NCBI GenBank assembly: GCA_045604965.1
Contig: JAZUPB010000044.1
Span: 10,595 to 74,594, forward strand
Source: JAISGQ01 sp045604965
Lineage (GTDB): Bacteria; Bacillota; Clostridia; Oscillospirales; Acutalibacteraceae
DNA length: 64,000 bases
Reading direction: 5' to 3'
Shown here piece by piece: positions 52,472-60,853 of this stretch (positions are counted from its first letter, which is position 1; each line of letters opens with the position of its first letter). The position numbers were made by a program, and so were the translations under genes. The notes under the pieces were generated by a model. The model ran no database searches. It was not told where the DNA came from and was given only the letters and a program-made list of their open reading frames with translations.

Positions 52472-52666
52472 ATGGATATAGATCTGATTTTTAAAATAGC
52501 GGCTGTAGGAATAATCGTGGCGGTACTCAATCAGGTGCTCATTCGAGCAGGCAGAGAGGAACAGGCAACAATGACAACAATTGCAGGAATAATTGTTGTG
52601 CTCACCATAATAGTGCAGGAGATAAGCAGTCTGTTCGATACTGTGAAGTCGGTGTTTGACCTATGA
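52472..52666 (+). CDS. spoIIIAC: Stage III sporulation protein AC
   Basis: 64-residue membrane protein with two hydrophobic helices separated by a short basic turn (RAGREEQATM), as usual for the family. Part of the mother-cell side of the feeding-tube complex. Its stop overlaps the spoIIIAD start by 4 bases (ATGA). Confidence 0.93.
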   Translation: MDIDLIFKIAAVGIIVAVLNQVLIRAGREEQATMTTIAGIIVVLTIIVQEISSLFDTVKSVFDL

Positions 52667-53049
52667 GTATAACAACAATAGCAGGAGCAGCAGTAATAAT
52701 ATGTCTGCTTGTAGTAATAGTACGCCAAAGCCGACAGGAATTTTCAACAGCAATACTTTTGCTCGGCGGCTGTGCAATAGCGGCAGTTTGCATCTCTGCT
52801 GTTGCTCCGACAATAAAAGAGATCAGCGGGCTGTCCTCAAAATACGGCCTGAGCGATGGATTTACGCTTGTGTTAAAGGCTATCGGAATATGCTTCATAA
52901 CACAGACAGCGGCAGATGTGTGCCGTGATGCATCCTGTACATCACTGGCGGTAAAGGTTGAAACAGCAGGGAAAATAACAGTTCTTGCGGTTATATTTCC
53001 GCTTTTTGAATCACTGCTTGAAACTGCGGTAGGAATAATAAACGGATGA
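52663..53049 (+). CDS. spoIIIAD: Stage III sporulation protein AD
   Basis: 128 residues with about three to four membrane segments and the conserved middle IGICFITQTAADVCRDA. Same complex as AC. Overlaps both neighbours by a few bases, so translation of AC, AD and AE is coupled. Confidence 0.94.
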   Translation: MSITTIAGAAVIICLLVVIVRQSRQEFSTAILLLGGCAIAAVCISAVAPTIKEISGLSSKYGLSDGFTLVLKAIGICFITQTAADVCRDASCTSLAVKVETAGKITVLAVIFPLFESLLETAVGIING

Positions 53050-54188
53050 TGAAGAGAATTATTATGTTAACTATTCTGCTGGTGTTGGCAGTAACATCGA
53101 GCCCTACAGTATCTGCGTCAGAGTACGAGGGATACGAAGAATTGTTTGAGGACAGCGGAGCAGCTGATCTTACAGACTACCTGAGCGACGAAACACTTGA
53201 AAATCTTGAAAACGCAGGAATACCGTCAGCATCTGAAGAATATATGACCAATCTGAATGTTTCGGACATACTTGATTCGGTAATACGAATAACAGCGGAA
53301 GAAAGCAAACAGCCGCTGAAGGTGGGAATTGCAATAATTGCCGCAGTGCTTTTGACTGCACTGGTCGGAGGGTTGAAAGATTCCCTGGCAGATATAAAAA
53401 CTGCGCAGGCGGCATATGTTGCAGCGGCCGTTTTTGCGGCTGTTACGGCATTAAATCCGCTTCTTGATTATTTTTTCGACGTGACGAAGACCATAGAAGC
53501 GGCAAATGCATTTGAAAAAGGATTTATACCTGTGTTTGCCGCAGTGCTGGCGGCTTCAGGACAGACTGTAACATCAGCAGGAAGCGCTGCGGCGATACTT
53601 ACTATATCGGAAGCCGCGTCAGCGGTTTTGTGCGGAGGCGTGGTTCCTTTTGTACGGATATTAACGGCAGTGTCTGCAGTCGCGTCTGCAGCACCGGAGC
53701 TAAATATAACCTCTGCTGCGGCGTTTACTGAAAAATGCGTAAAATGGATGCTGGGAATTATTGCGACAGTGCTTGTGGCGGCCCTTACAATTTCGGGTAT
53801 GGTTACCGCGGCGGCAGACACAGTGGCAGGAAAAACAGTAAAATTCGTAGTTTCCGGTTCGGTGCCTGTGATCGGAGGTGCGGTAGGTGAAGCACTTACA
53901 TCAATTAAAAGCTGTATTGCTCTGCTTAAAACCTCTGTTGGTGCATTCGGCATAATCGCCTGCGGATATATTTTCCTGCCGGTAATTATCAGGGGAATAC
54001 TGTGGAGGCTTACACTTGAGCTGTGTGCTGTAATATCGGAACTGCTGTCAGCTTCGGCGGCAGTTCCGAAACTCCTTCGCTCATTGTCCTCAGCAGTTGG
54101 AATGCTGATAGCTGTATGTGTTCTGATGGTAATGATGCTTACAGTATCAGCGGCGGCAATATTGATAGTAGGAAGGGCTGGCGGATAA
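53046..54188 (+). CDS. spoIIIAE: Stage III sporulation protein AE
   Basis: 380 residues: N-terminal signal peptide (cut near VSA-SEY), a short outer acidic part, then about seven to eight membrane helices. Motifs of the family such as GGLKDSLADI and FVVSGSVPVIGGAVGEAL are clear. Either ATG 53046 or ATG 53049 may be the start. Confidence 0.95.
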   Translation: MMKRIIMLTILLVLAVTSSPTVSASEYEGYEELFEDSGAADLTDYLSDETLENLENAGIPSASEEYMTNLNVSDILDSVIRITAEESKQPLKVGIAIIAAVLLTALVGGLKDSLADIKTAQAAYVAAAVFAAVTALNPLLDYFFDVTKTIEAANAFEKGFIPVFAAVLAASGQTVTSAGSAAAILTISEAASAVLCGGVVPFVRILTAVSAVASAAPELNITSAAAFTEKCVKWMLGIIATVLVAALTISGMVTAAADTVAGKTVKFVVSGSVPVIGGAVGEALTSIKSCIALLKTSVGAFGIIACGYIFLPVIIRGILWRLTLELCAVISELLSASAAVPKLLRSLSSAVGMLIAVCVLMVMMLTVSAAAILIVGRAGG

Positions 54189-54665
54189 ATGGAAAACATA
54201 AAAGAAGCGGCGGTATGTATATGTGTGTGCTGTGTTCTTTGCGGAACTCTGAAAATGCTTGTGCCGTCAACATCCTTTGAGAGCCTTATAAAAACAGCGA
54301 TGGGAGCTTTTCTTGTATGTTCGATTGCATTGCCTGCAGGCAATGCAATAAAAAGCATCAGGATGCCTGAAACATCGGCGGCAGTAATTGAGGAGAACAG
54401 AAAAATGGAAGATGCGGTGACAGAATTTACAAGCAAAATGCTTGAGGAAATGGTGAGCGGACAGATAGAGAGTGCTCTTTTGTCGGAAAATACAGAGGCA
54501 AAAAATATTAAAATTTATATGGATATATTACAGGACGGGAGCATATCTATATCTCAGGCGGAGATTGAGTTGTCCAGAAAGGACTATGAGAAACGTGAAA
54601 GGCTCTCGCAGGCAGTATATGTAAGAACGGGTATATATGTAAAGTTTATAACGGAGGAAGAGTGA
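54189..54665 (+). CDS. spoIIIAF: Stage III sporulation protein AF
   Basis: 158 residues with two N-terminal membrane helices (about 5-22 and 34-50) and a soluble C-terminal domain of the ring-building-motif type seen in AF proteins. Starts directly after the AE stop. Sequence is poorly conserved, so the call rests partly on position. Confidence 0.88.
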   Translation: MENIKEAAVCICVCCVLCGTLKMLVPSTSFESLIKTAMGAFLVCSIALPAGNAIKSIRMPETSAAVIEENRKMEDAVTEFTSKMLEEMVSGQIESALLSENTEAKNIKIYMDILQDGSISISQAEIELSRKDYEKRERLSQAVYVRTGIYVKFITEEE

Positions 54666-55228
54666 TGGATGGGATAAAAGAAAAAATAAGCGGACTATTG
54701 AAAAAAGAAAATCGCGCAAAGCTTGTAACTGTTATAGGGATACTTATACTTGTGCTGATATTGCTTTCTGAGATTGGCACATCCTGCTCCAAAAAGGAAG
54801 AACGCATACAGACGGCATCATTTGACTGCGAAGCATATGCTGATTCAATAGAAGAACGGCTGTGTGAAATAATTTCATCAATAAAGGGAGCAGGAAAGGT
54901 AAAGGTCCTTGTGACGCTTGAGAACAGCGAAGAATACATATATGCAAGTGATTCCAGAAAAAACAGCGATCTTTCAGAAAACCGTGATACAGACGGAAGT
55001 ACCAGTACAGACACAAAAAACGACACAGAAGAGTCGGTGATAATCGTAGACGGGAAAAACGGTCGTGAAGCCCTTCTGCGGACAATGCTGCTGCCTTCGG
55101 TGGAAGGTGTGGTAGTTGTCTGCGAAGGAGCGGAGAGCGACCTGGTAAGAGAACGTATAATTGAAGCGGTAACCACTGCCCTGGGGATATCCTCAAGGCG
55201 TGTATATGTAACAACATTGACAAATTGA
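54665..55228 (+). CDS. spoIIIAG: Stage III sporulation protein AG
   Basis: 187 residues: one membrane helix at about 20-38, an Asp/Ser/Thr-rich insert near 95-130, and a C-terminal ring-building domain (GAGKVKVLVTLENSEE, EGVVVVCEGAES). AG proteins form the large ring on the mother-cell membrane. GGAGGAAG is about 7 bases before ATG 54665, overlapping the AF stop by one base. Confidence 0.93.
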   Translation: MDGIKEKISGLLKKENRAKLVTVIGILILVLILLSEIGTSCSKKEERIQTASFDCEAYADSIEERLCEIISSIKGAGKVKVLVTLENSEEYIYASDSRKNSDLSENRDTDGSTSTDTKNDTEESVIIVDGKNGREALLRTMLLPSVEGVVVVCEGAESDLVRERIIEAVTTALGISSRRVYVTTLTN

Positions 55229-55244
55229 CAGGAGGAAAGAAGAA

Positions 55245-55826
55245 ATGTTAAAAAACAAAAAAAGAGGATTACTTATTGCAGGACTTGTGCTGGCGCTTGG
55301 TACAGCGGTATATCTGAACTGGCAGTTTGCGCCCAGTGAGGACTATGTGCAGTCAGGACAGCCGGTGTCGGATGAAACTATGCTCGGAGAAGCCCTGCTT
55401 GTTTCCGCACAGGGCACGCAAAGTGCTTCAGAGAGCGATGCAGCGGCTGCAAGCGCAGAAGAAAATTACTTCAGAATGGCATACAATGAGCGTGAAAGTG
55501 CAAGAAACGAATCTATCGCTTTGCTCGAAGAGGTCATTAATGATGCAGGAAACAACAGTGCCGACAAAACTGCGGCTGTAAACAAAAGCGCAGAGATCGC
55601 TTCACAGATACAGACAGAAAACGCAATTGAAACACTTATAAAGGCGAAGGGCTTTGATGACTGCATAGCTGTAGTGGGAGATTCACAGGTAAGTATTATC
55701 GTATCCAATACAAAGGAGCTTACATCCTCTGAGGTTTCGATGATCACAGATGTTGTAATTGCGCAGACATCAATGCCTGCATCCTGCATCAGTATTGTCC
55801 TGCCAAATCTCGAAAACAAAGCATAA
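55245..55826 (+). CDS. spoIIIAH: Stage III sporulation protein AH
   Basis: 193 residues: a basic start, a membrane helix at about 8-24, a variable linker, and the YscJ/FliF-like domain from about 120 to the end. AH meets forespore SpoIIQ across the intermembrane space. GGAGG lies about 9 bases before ATG 55245. spoIIQ is not in this window. A terminator ends the operon. Confidence 0.94.
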   Translation: MLKNKKRGLLIAGLVLALGTAVYLNWQFAPSEDYVQSGQPVSDETMLGEALLVSAQGTQSASESDAAAASAEENYFRMAYNERESARNESIALLEEVINDAGNNSADKTAAVNKSAEIASQIQTENAIETLIKAKGFDDCIAVVGDSQVSIIVSNTKELTSSEVSMITDVVIAQTSMPASCISIVLPNLENKA

Positions 55827-55827
55827 C

Positions 55828-55863
55828 CAAAAAGGAAGCAGTGTTATTCACTGCTTCCTTTTG
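55828..55863 (+). terminator. Terminator of the spoIIIA operon
   Basis: AAAGGAAGCAGTG pairs with CACTGCTTCCTTT between spoIIIAH and the convergent hydrolase gene. Confidence 0.85.
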
Positions 55864-55866
55864 ATG

Positions 55867-56649
55867 TTATTCATCTTCACATATATTCCTGAGCATTAAG
55901 AGATATTCAGACGGATGTCTTGATGCATAAGTGAGATGTCCGTAACCGCTGACGATTTTATAGTTTGCAGAGGGATAAGCTTTTTTTATGTGCTTGAGGC
56001 AGGTTTTGCAGGCCTTTTCATCTTTTGCAAAAAAGAAATACATTCTTTTCTGTGTCTCTTCGTCAAAAGAAGGAAAATCAAATGTGTAGCAGCATTCGGT
56101 CTCGTTTTTTATGGTTGCGTCGGTGAGGTGCGGAGAAACCTCTTTCATTGCCTCAATAGAACTTCGCAGTGCCTCAGCATCACCGCAGGAAAACTTCTTT
56201 ACTATACTATAATTCATAACATCGTCCACAGTCTTTTTTCGGACAATATTAATCATAGTCTTAAATTTAAAATGCATAAACGCTTTATAAAGCTTTGATA
56301 ATTTTATACAGGGAGCTCCGTCAAAAAAGCTGTACTCTACCCGTACGCCCTCATCCATAAGCTGTCTCATCAGTTCTATGCCGATTTCAGACCCCATAGA
56401 CTGACCATATATCATTTTTACGGATTTTATATTATTTTCGATTATAAAATTTTTGATTTCACAGGCCTCGTTTTGTCTCGTTGTAAAATCAGAACTGTTC
56501 TCATAGTGGCCGTTATAATCGGGCGCAATGATAAAAGATTTATCACAGAGAGCTGAATAAATGCCTTCCATACTCTTTGCAGGGCAGAATGAACCTGGAA
56601 GCATAATTATTGGAGGATTCTTAGAATCTCCGAATGTATTGAATATCAT
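55867..56649 (-). CDS. Alpha/beta hydrolase
   Basis: 260-residue cytoplasmic hydrolase. Nucleophile elbow GQSMGS (Ser in G-x-S-x-G), an oxyanion stretch MLPGSFCP near the start, and the catalytic His in GYGHLTY near the end are visible. Substrate unknown. AAGGAG lies 8 bases before ATG 56649. It is 12 bases downstream of a MarR gene, so it is the likely target of that regulator. Confidence 0.8.
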   Translation of the reverse strand: MIFNTFGDSKNPPIIMLPGSFCPAKSMEGIYSALCDKSFIIAPDYNGHYENSSDFTTRQNEACEIKNFIIENNIKSVKMIYGQSMGSEIGIELMRQLMDEGVRVEYSFFDGAPCIKLSKLYKAFMHFKFKTMINIVRKKTVDDVMNYSIVKKFSCGDAEALRSSIEAMKEVSPHLTDATIKNETECCYTFDFPSFDEETQKRMYFFFAKDEKACKTCLKHIKKAYPSANYKIVSGYGHLTYASRHPSEYLLMLRNICEDE

Positions 56650-56661
56650 AAAAGTCACTCC

Positions 56662-57093
56662 TTAAACTTTCTCAATCATCTCTTCGATCAGATCAATTAT
56701 AGAATTTACAGCCGCAAGACTATCGGGTGGAAGAGAGGAAAAAATTGAATCGATCTGACGCTGGGTGGATATATGTAATTCATTGTGGTAATCAAAGACC
56801 GTTCTGCCTTTATCAGTCAATGAAATATGTACTTCGTTTTTTCTTTCCGAAGAGGGAAGTTTATTAATAAGCGACATATTAAATAACTTGTTGGTGGTCT
56901 GAGAAACTGCGCCTTTGGTTATGCCGAGCAGATTGGCAAGCTGCGTTGTGGTGATGCCTTCATAGGCCCCGATTACGTCAAGCATATGAACCTGTGATGC
57001 ATACAACTTATCGTCTGTGCCGTAACATCGGGGCTTTTGGGTTTTTTGATTGTACTTGTTGATTATTCTGTAGCAGCGTTCAAATATTCTCAT
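56662..57093 (-). CDS. MarR-family transcriptional regulator
   Basis: 143 residues with the winged-helix core GITTTQLANLLGITKGAVSQTTNKL (about 50-75) and the wing segment ERKNEVHISLTDKG. MarR proteins usually repress their own operon and release DNA on binding a small ligand. GGAG lies 9 bases before ATG 57093. A large palindrome overlaps its promoter. Confidence 0.9.
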   Translation of the reverse strand: MRIFERCYRIINKYNQKTQKPRCYGTDDKLYASQVHMLDVIGAYEGITTTQLANLLGITKGAVSQTTNKLFNMSLINKLPSSERKNEVHISLTDKGRTVFDYHNELHISTQRQIDSIFSSLPPDSLAAVNSIIDLIEEMIEKV

Positions 57094-57106
57094 ATGTATC
57101 AGCTCC

Positions 57107-57135
57107 AACTATTATTTAGCTACTAAACAATAGTT
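57107..57135 (-). promoter_or_regulatory. Probable MarR operator
   Basis: A 29-base imperfect palindrome: outer arms AACTATT and AATAGTT and inner arms TTTAG and CTAAA. It lies 13 bases before the MarR start codon and overlaps the -10 of its promoter, as expected for autorepression. Confidence 0.65.
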
Positions 57136-57160
57136 TAAATAAAAAAGGCTTGAATGTCAA
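57132..57160 (-). promoter_or_regulatory. Promoter of the MarR-hydrolase operon
   Basis: On the minus strand perfect TTGACA (57155-57160) and TAAACT (57132-57137) are 17 bases apart. The -35 lies inside the terminator hairpin of the gene upstream. Confidence 0.65.
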
Positions 57161-57168
57161 GCCTTTTA
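57141..57168 (-). terminator. Terminator after the rRNA methyltransferase gene
   Basis: AAAAGGCTTGA pairs with TCAAGCCTTTT around a 3-base loop, followed by T on the minus strand. It includes the stop codon of the methyltransferase gene. Confidence 0.8.
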
Positions 57169-58512
57169 TCTCAAAGTACGAAGACCTTTTGGATATCTGT
57201 TTTTTAATTTGCCGCCGCTGACCTTTCCGAAGCCTGTAACGATACCGTCACAGCAGACGGCAGTATAACCGTTTTCTCCATCGCAGGATATTTCCTCGCC
57301 GTGAAGAAAAGCAGAAAGCTCAGCACTGTCGGGAGTAAGATCAATGAATCTCAGACAATCGGTTTTCTTTGCAGATATAAACAAGCCGTGAGAAGGTTCG
57401 ATGCGGTTGTTTTTGATTTCACCGACAGGTACTCCTGCGCGTATAACACCGTCGAGCGGGACATTCGGAAGGTTTTCAGGAAGAAGATACCCGTTGCTGC
57501 CGTACACAGCAAATCGTCCTTTAGGAGTGTCGGAAAAACAGCTTTTATAAAGCTCGCGGAGCATTTTGATTTGGGGTGTTTCCTTGTGATTTGCAGTGCA
57601 GAAGTCACATTCGGAAATCTCACCGCTTTTTCTCAGCCTTGCAACAAAATGTCCTTCACCGCCATCCATCGGATAAATACGCCTTGTGAGAGTCAAATCG
57701 TATTTTTGGCTCAAATCAAGACCGCTGCGTCCAAATTCGGAGGGGATCGCCTCAAGGGAGAATTCAGGATGCCTGTCGAGAAAAGCTATAATATTTTTTT
57801 CGTTTTCTTCGGGGGCAAAAGTGCAGGTAGAATAAACAAGTACACCGCCGTCTTTCAGACAATCTGCGGCAGAATCCAGTATTTCAGCCTGACGAACCGC
57901 ACAGGCTGAAACATTTTCGGGTGACCAGTCACGGACAGCATTTTCTTCTTTTCTGAACATTCCTTCACCGGAACAAGGTGCATCAACGAGAACTCTGTCA
58001 AAAACAGCACCTGTTTTTGCAGCCAGTGCATCAGGCCTCATAGAGGATATAACAGCATTCCTGATTCCGCAGCGTTCGATATTGGAAACAAGAATATTAG
58101 CTCTTGAACGAACATATTCATTTGCCCAAAGACATCCCGAACCTTCGAGGTGAGCGGCTATCTGAGTGGATTTTCCACCGGGTGCGGCGCACATATCCAA
58201 AACGAATTCGCCGGGCTGAGGGTCAAGTGCAGTGACTGCGCTCATTGCACTCGGTTCTTGAGAGTAGAATGCTCCTGCGTGGTGATACGGAGACGCGCCT
58301 ACCTTTTCATCGGACAACAGTCGATATCCATATGGCGAAAAAGGAACTTTTTCAAGTGAAAAACCAAATTTTCCAGCATATTCTTTTTGAGCTTTTAGAG
58401 TATTTACTCGAATACCTCTGGAAAGAGGCAGGTCGTAATATTTAATAAATGAATCGAATTCATTGCCGAGAATGTTTGACATCCTAAGCAGATAAGCTTC
58501 GGGAAGATTCAC
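57166..58512 (-). CDS. rsmF: RsmF-type 16S rRNA m5C methyltransferase
   Basis: 448-residue member of the NOL1/NOP2/Sun family. The SAM site VLDMCAAPGGKSTQIAAHL and the catalytic cysteines in DAPCSGEGMFRK and YSTCTFAPEENE are intact. A C-terminal PUA-like part follows (from about 330). I prefer GTG 58512, just before LPEAYLLRM, where the family normally begins, over the farther ATG 58590, whose extra residues would overlap the small gene on the other strand. Confidence 0.88.
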   Translation of the reverse strand: MNLPEAYLLRMSNILGNEFDSFIKYYDLPLSRGIRVNTLKAQKEYAGKFGFSLEKVPFSPYGYRLLSDEKVGASPYHHAGAFYSQEPSAMSAVTALDPQPGEFVLDMCAAPGGKSTQIAAHLEGSGCLWANEYVRSRANILVSNIERCGIRNAVISSMRPDALAAKTGAVFDRVLVDAPCSGEGMFRKEENAVRDWSPENVSACAVRQAEILDSAADCLKDGGVLVYSTCTFAPEENEKNIIAFLDRHPEFSLEAIPSEFGRSGLDLSQKYDLTLTRRIYPMDGGEGHFVARLRKSGEISECDFCTANHKETPQIKMLRELYKSCFSDTPKGRFAVYGSNGYLLPENLPNVPLDGVIRAGVPVGEIKNNRIEPSHGLFISAKKTDCLRFIDLTPDSAELSAFLHGEEISCDGENGYTAVCCDGIVTGFGKVSGGKLKNRYPKGLRTLR

Positions 58513-58582
58513 GGAAAAACCCCGTTTCTTTGAATAATAAAAATAGGAAGAGCAATAATAAGGTTGAAAGGAGGTGTCCTTC

Positions 58583-58720
58583 ATGTCCAATCAGAAGAAC
58601 AACCAGTCCAATAACAACAGCCAGAACAACAATCAGCAGAATAACCAGCAGAACAATAACCAGCAGAACAATAACCAGCAGAACAGCAAGAACGAGCAGA
58701 ACAAGAAAAACAACTACTAA
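58583..58720 (+). CDS. Small Asn/Gln-rich repeat protein
   Basis: 45 residues, about 80 percent Asn, Gln and Ser, with three near-identical N-N-x-Q-Q-N units encoded by a tandem DNA repeat. A strong AAAGGAGGTG lies before ATG 58583 and a terminator follows the stop, so this is a real gene though very short. It recalls small Asn/Gln-rich spore or coat proteins, but no motif proves this. Confidence 0.65.
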   Translation: MSNQKNNQSNNNSQNNNQQNNQQNNNQQNNNQQNSKNEQNKKNNY

Positions 58721-58728
58721 GTCTGTTC

Positions 58729-58757
58729 AAACCCCGATGCAGTGCATCGGGGTTTAT
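58729..58757. terminator. Bidirectional terminator
   Basis: AAACCCCGATGCA pairs with TGCATCGGGGTTT between the Asn/Gln-rich gene and the convergent GNAT gene. Confidence 0.85.
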
Positions 58758-58758
58758 T

Positions 58759-59196
58759 TCAGAGCATTTTCCTGAAATTAAGCTGTTCTTTGTTCTGTGT
58801 ATAGCCGCAGCTTTTGTAAAAATTATGAGCGTCCTTTCGTTCTGCACCGGACACCAAACGCACACCTTTGGAGCCGGTTTCGGCGGCCCACTCTTCGATT
58901 TTGAGAAGGAGCGCACGCCCGATTCCGCGATGTCTGTATTCAGAAGAGACTGCAATGCCCATAATATTTTTCATATGGGGAGAATAGAGAAGGTCATAGT
59001 CATTTGCGTGAACATAGCCCACAACAATGCCGTCGGCTTCTGCAACAAGTATCATATCCTTGTCTGACTGCAGAAGAACAGCGAGCTTTTGTGCGGTCAG
59101 ATCAATGTCATATTCATAACCCATTTCATCACGATTAAGCATATAAATGGATTCTGCATCGGACAGGGTACATTTTCTTATTGTAATATTATCCAC
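58759..59196 (-). CDS. GNAT N-acetyltransferase
   Basis: 145 residues, single GNAT domain. The acetyl-CoA loop SSEYRHRGIGRALL and the C-terminal A-H-N-F-Y-K-S-C-G-Y are typical. The layout resembles small aminoglycoside- or peptide-acetylating members but the substrate is unknown. The start is GTG 59196 with GGCGGTGA upstream. Confidence 0.82.
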   Translation of the reverse strand: MDNITIRKCTLSDAESIYMLNRDEMGYEYDIDLTAQKLAVLLQSDKDMILVAEADGIVVGYVHANDYDLLYSPHMKNIMGIAVSSEYRHRGIGRALLLKIEEWAAETGSKGVRLVSGAERKDAHNFYKSCGYTQNKEQLNFRKML

Positions 59197-59452
59197 AGTC
59201 AGTCACCGCCTTGAGTCAGATAGGATATATTATTTATAACATTATTTGAAAACATAATCCATATAAACAGCAGGTAATTTTCAAAAACTTAATAATAAAA
59301 ATTCGAAGAAAATATCTGTGATAGATTTTGTATGTCTGAGTTTTATTTGCGATTTAGATGTTTTAGCATTTTGTGTACTTGTTTACGCAGAATTATCTAT
59401 TTGTGTAACAAAACTCAAAACAATCATAACCAATTGCATTTGATGACTGAAT
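59197..59452. other. Intergenic A+T-rich region without visible gene
   Basis: Part of a 338-base gap. It must hold the promoter of the GNAT gene on the minus strand, but I find no clear -35/-10 pair. No coding frame, RNA structure or repeat stands out. Confidence 0.5.
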
Positions 59453-59498
59453 AAGCCCCCTCTGACGTAATTGTTATCTTACATCAAAGGGGGCTTAA
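59453..59498 (-). terminator. Probable terminator after the YitT gene
   Basis: AAGCCCCCT pairs with AGGGGGCTT, with further partial pairing inside. The T tract on the minus strand is short, so strength is uncertain. Confidence 0.6.
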
Positions 59499-59534
59499 TG
59501 TTTGTTTTTAGTTCTGTTCAAGATAAAGAAGCTT

Positions 59535-60419
59535 TTATTTATCCTCTTCTTTTATAGGTCTGAAGCCTTCGCCGAATATCTGAGAAGCATCGCCGACCAT
59601 AATAAAAGCATTGGGATCGATATCGTATACTATCTGCTTGAGTCGGAAAGCTTCATTCCTGCGAACAGCACACATAATGATATTTTTTTCCTCGCCTGAA
59701 TAAGCACCTTCGCCTTTGAGTACAGTAGCGCCTCTGTCCATTCTGGTCATAATGGCAGCGCCGACTTCCTTGGTGTTTTTTGTAACAACAAACATCAGCT
59801 TACCCATATCAAGACCGTCCATAACCTTATCGATAACCTGTCCCACAAGGAAAATTGTGACAACAGCGAGAAGGGCAAGCTCAATATCTCTGTATACAAA
59901 AGTAGCAGCAGCTACAACTGCAAGATCGAATATCATAATTGCAGTACCGAGCTTGAGATGAGGTTTATATTTATTGAGTATTTTTGCTGCAACATCAGTA
60001 CCGCCTGTGGAACCGCCGCGCAGATATATTAGAGACAGTCCCACGCCGCCTATAACACCGCCGAAAATTGCAGCGAGCAGTGGGTTGGAGGTGTAAACAA
60101 GAGTGGGGAAGAAAATAGCGATACCGTCAATCATAAAGGAAGATAAAAGCAGGCAAATGAGAGAACGCATAACAAATCGCCAGCCCAGGATAATAAAGCC
60201 TGCAATTATAAGAGGTGTGTTAAGTATGATTATCATCATACCGATGTGGGTATCAAACAGATGGTTAAGAACAGTTGCAATACCTGTAACACCGCCGGGA
60301 GCGATGTCATTTGGTGCTGTAAATGAACTTACGGAAACAGCATAAAGAAAGCATCCAAAAACAAAAAACAAAACATCAGTAAGCGCGTTTTTGATACGCA
60401 TTTTGCGAGATCTTGCCAT
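59535..60419 (-). CDS. YitT-family membrane protein (DUF161/DUF2179)
   Basis: 294 residues: five to six membrane helices (about 12-200) with the family motifs PGGVTGIA and LRGGSTGGTDVAAKIL, then a cytoplasmic DUF2179 domain (about 205-285) with DRGATVLKGEGAYSG. The transported substrate is not established. GAGAGG lies before ATG 60419; it follows mrnC by 17 bases, forming a minus-strand group with obg and mrnC. Confidence 0.9.
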   Translation of the reverse strand: MARSRKMRIKNALTDVLFFVFGCFLYAVSVSSFTAPNDIAPGGVTGIATVLNHLFDTHIGMMIIILNTPLIIAGFIILGWRFVMRSLICLLLSSFMIDGIAIFFPTLVYTSNPLLAAIFGGVIGGVGLSLIYLRGGSTGGTDVAAKILNKYKPHLKLGTAIMIFDLAVVAAATFVYRDIELALLAVVTIFLVGQVIDKVMDGLDMGKLMFVVTKNTKEVGAAIMTRMDRGATVLKGEGAYSGEEKNIIMCAVRRNEAFRLKQIVYDIDPNAFIMVGDASQIFGEGFRPIKEEDK

Positions 60420-60436
60420 AAATAAAACCTCTCTTT

Positions 60437-60835
60437 TTATTCTTCACTGTTGCTTATTACAGAAAAAAGCTCACGGATACGGTCACCCTCGTTATTTACA
60501 TAAAGCCATCCGAATAGTGCCTCAAGGGCTGTTGCACTGTGATAATCTGCATTGCTTGAGTTTTTCGGAGTGTGTGTAGTGTGAAGGTTTCGTCCTCTTC
60601 TGCAGATATCCTGTTCTTTTTCGGAAAGAAGATCAAATATCCTGTCTAAAGCTTTAGCCTGTGCTTCACATCGTACCTGCTTAACGCTTTTGTTGTGAAG
60701 CTGATTGGATGGGCAATTACCTTCGCAAAGCAGGCTTTCACGGGAAAGCAGGGTGTAGACCGCATCTCCGATAAAGGCGAGAGCAGCAGGACTGTAGCTT
60801 TTGGGATTGCAGGGAAGGTCGAGCATTCTGCTCAA
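60437..60835 (-). CDS. mrnC: Mini-ribonuclease III
   Basis: 132-residue RNase III catalytic domain without a dsRNA-binding domain; known to mature 23S rRNA ends in Bacillus. Motifs ALAFIGDAVYTLL (metal-binding Asp) and the later SATALEALFGWLY are intact. TTG 60835 has AAGG 8 bases upstream and is preferred over the GTG 60844, which is too close to it. Confidence 0.92.
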   Translation of the reverse strand: MSRMLDLPCNPKSYSPAALAFIGDAVYTLLSRESLLCEGNCPSNQLHNKSVKQVRCEAQAKALDRIFDLLSEKEQDICRRGRNLHTTHTPKNSSNADYHSATALEALFGWLYVNNEGDRIRELFSVISNSEE

Positions 60836-60853
60836 TTGACACACCTTCTTTTA

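Noticed and set aside
53468..54436. Long minus-strand frame of 322 codons opposite spoIIIAE/AF
   Set aside because: It is a mirror of the Ala-rich spoIIIAE coding sequence, with composition typical of antisense frames.
58513..58590. Longer RsmF starting at ATG 58590
   Set aside because: The added residues do not resemble the family start and would overlap the oppositely oriented Asn/Gln-rich gene.
58607..58690. Tandem repeats considered as a CRISPR-like or intergenic repeat
   Set aside because: The repeat is in frame within a small gene with a ribosome binding site, has no spacers and encodes Asn/Gln units.
58530..58775. 81-residue plus-strand frame rich in Thr, Arg and Ser
   Set aside because: It is a shadow of the Asn/Gln-rich gene in another frame, has no ribosome binding site and runs through the terminator.
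59339..59415. GAGTTTT and AAAACTC in the 338-base gap as a hairpin
   Set aside because: Arms are short, A/T rich and more than 60 bases apart; this is expected by chance in such sequence.
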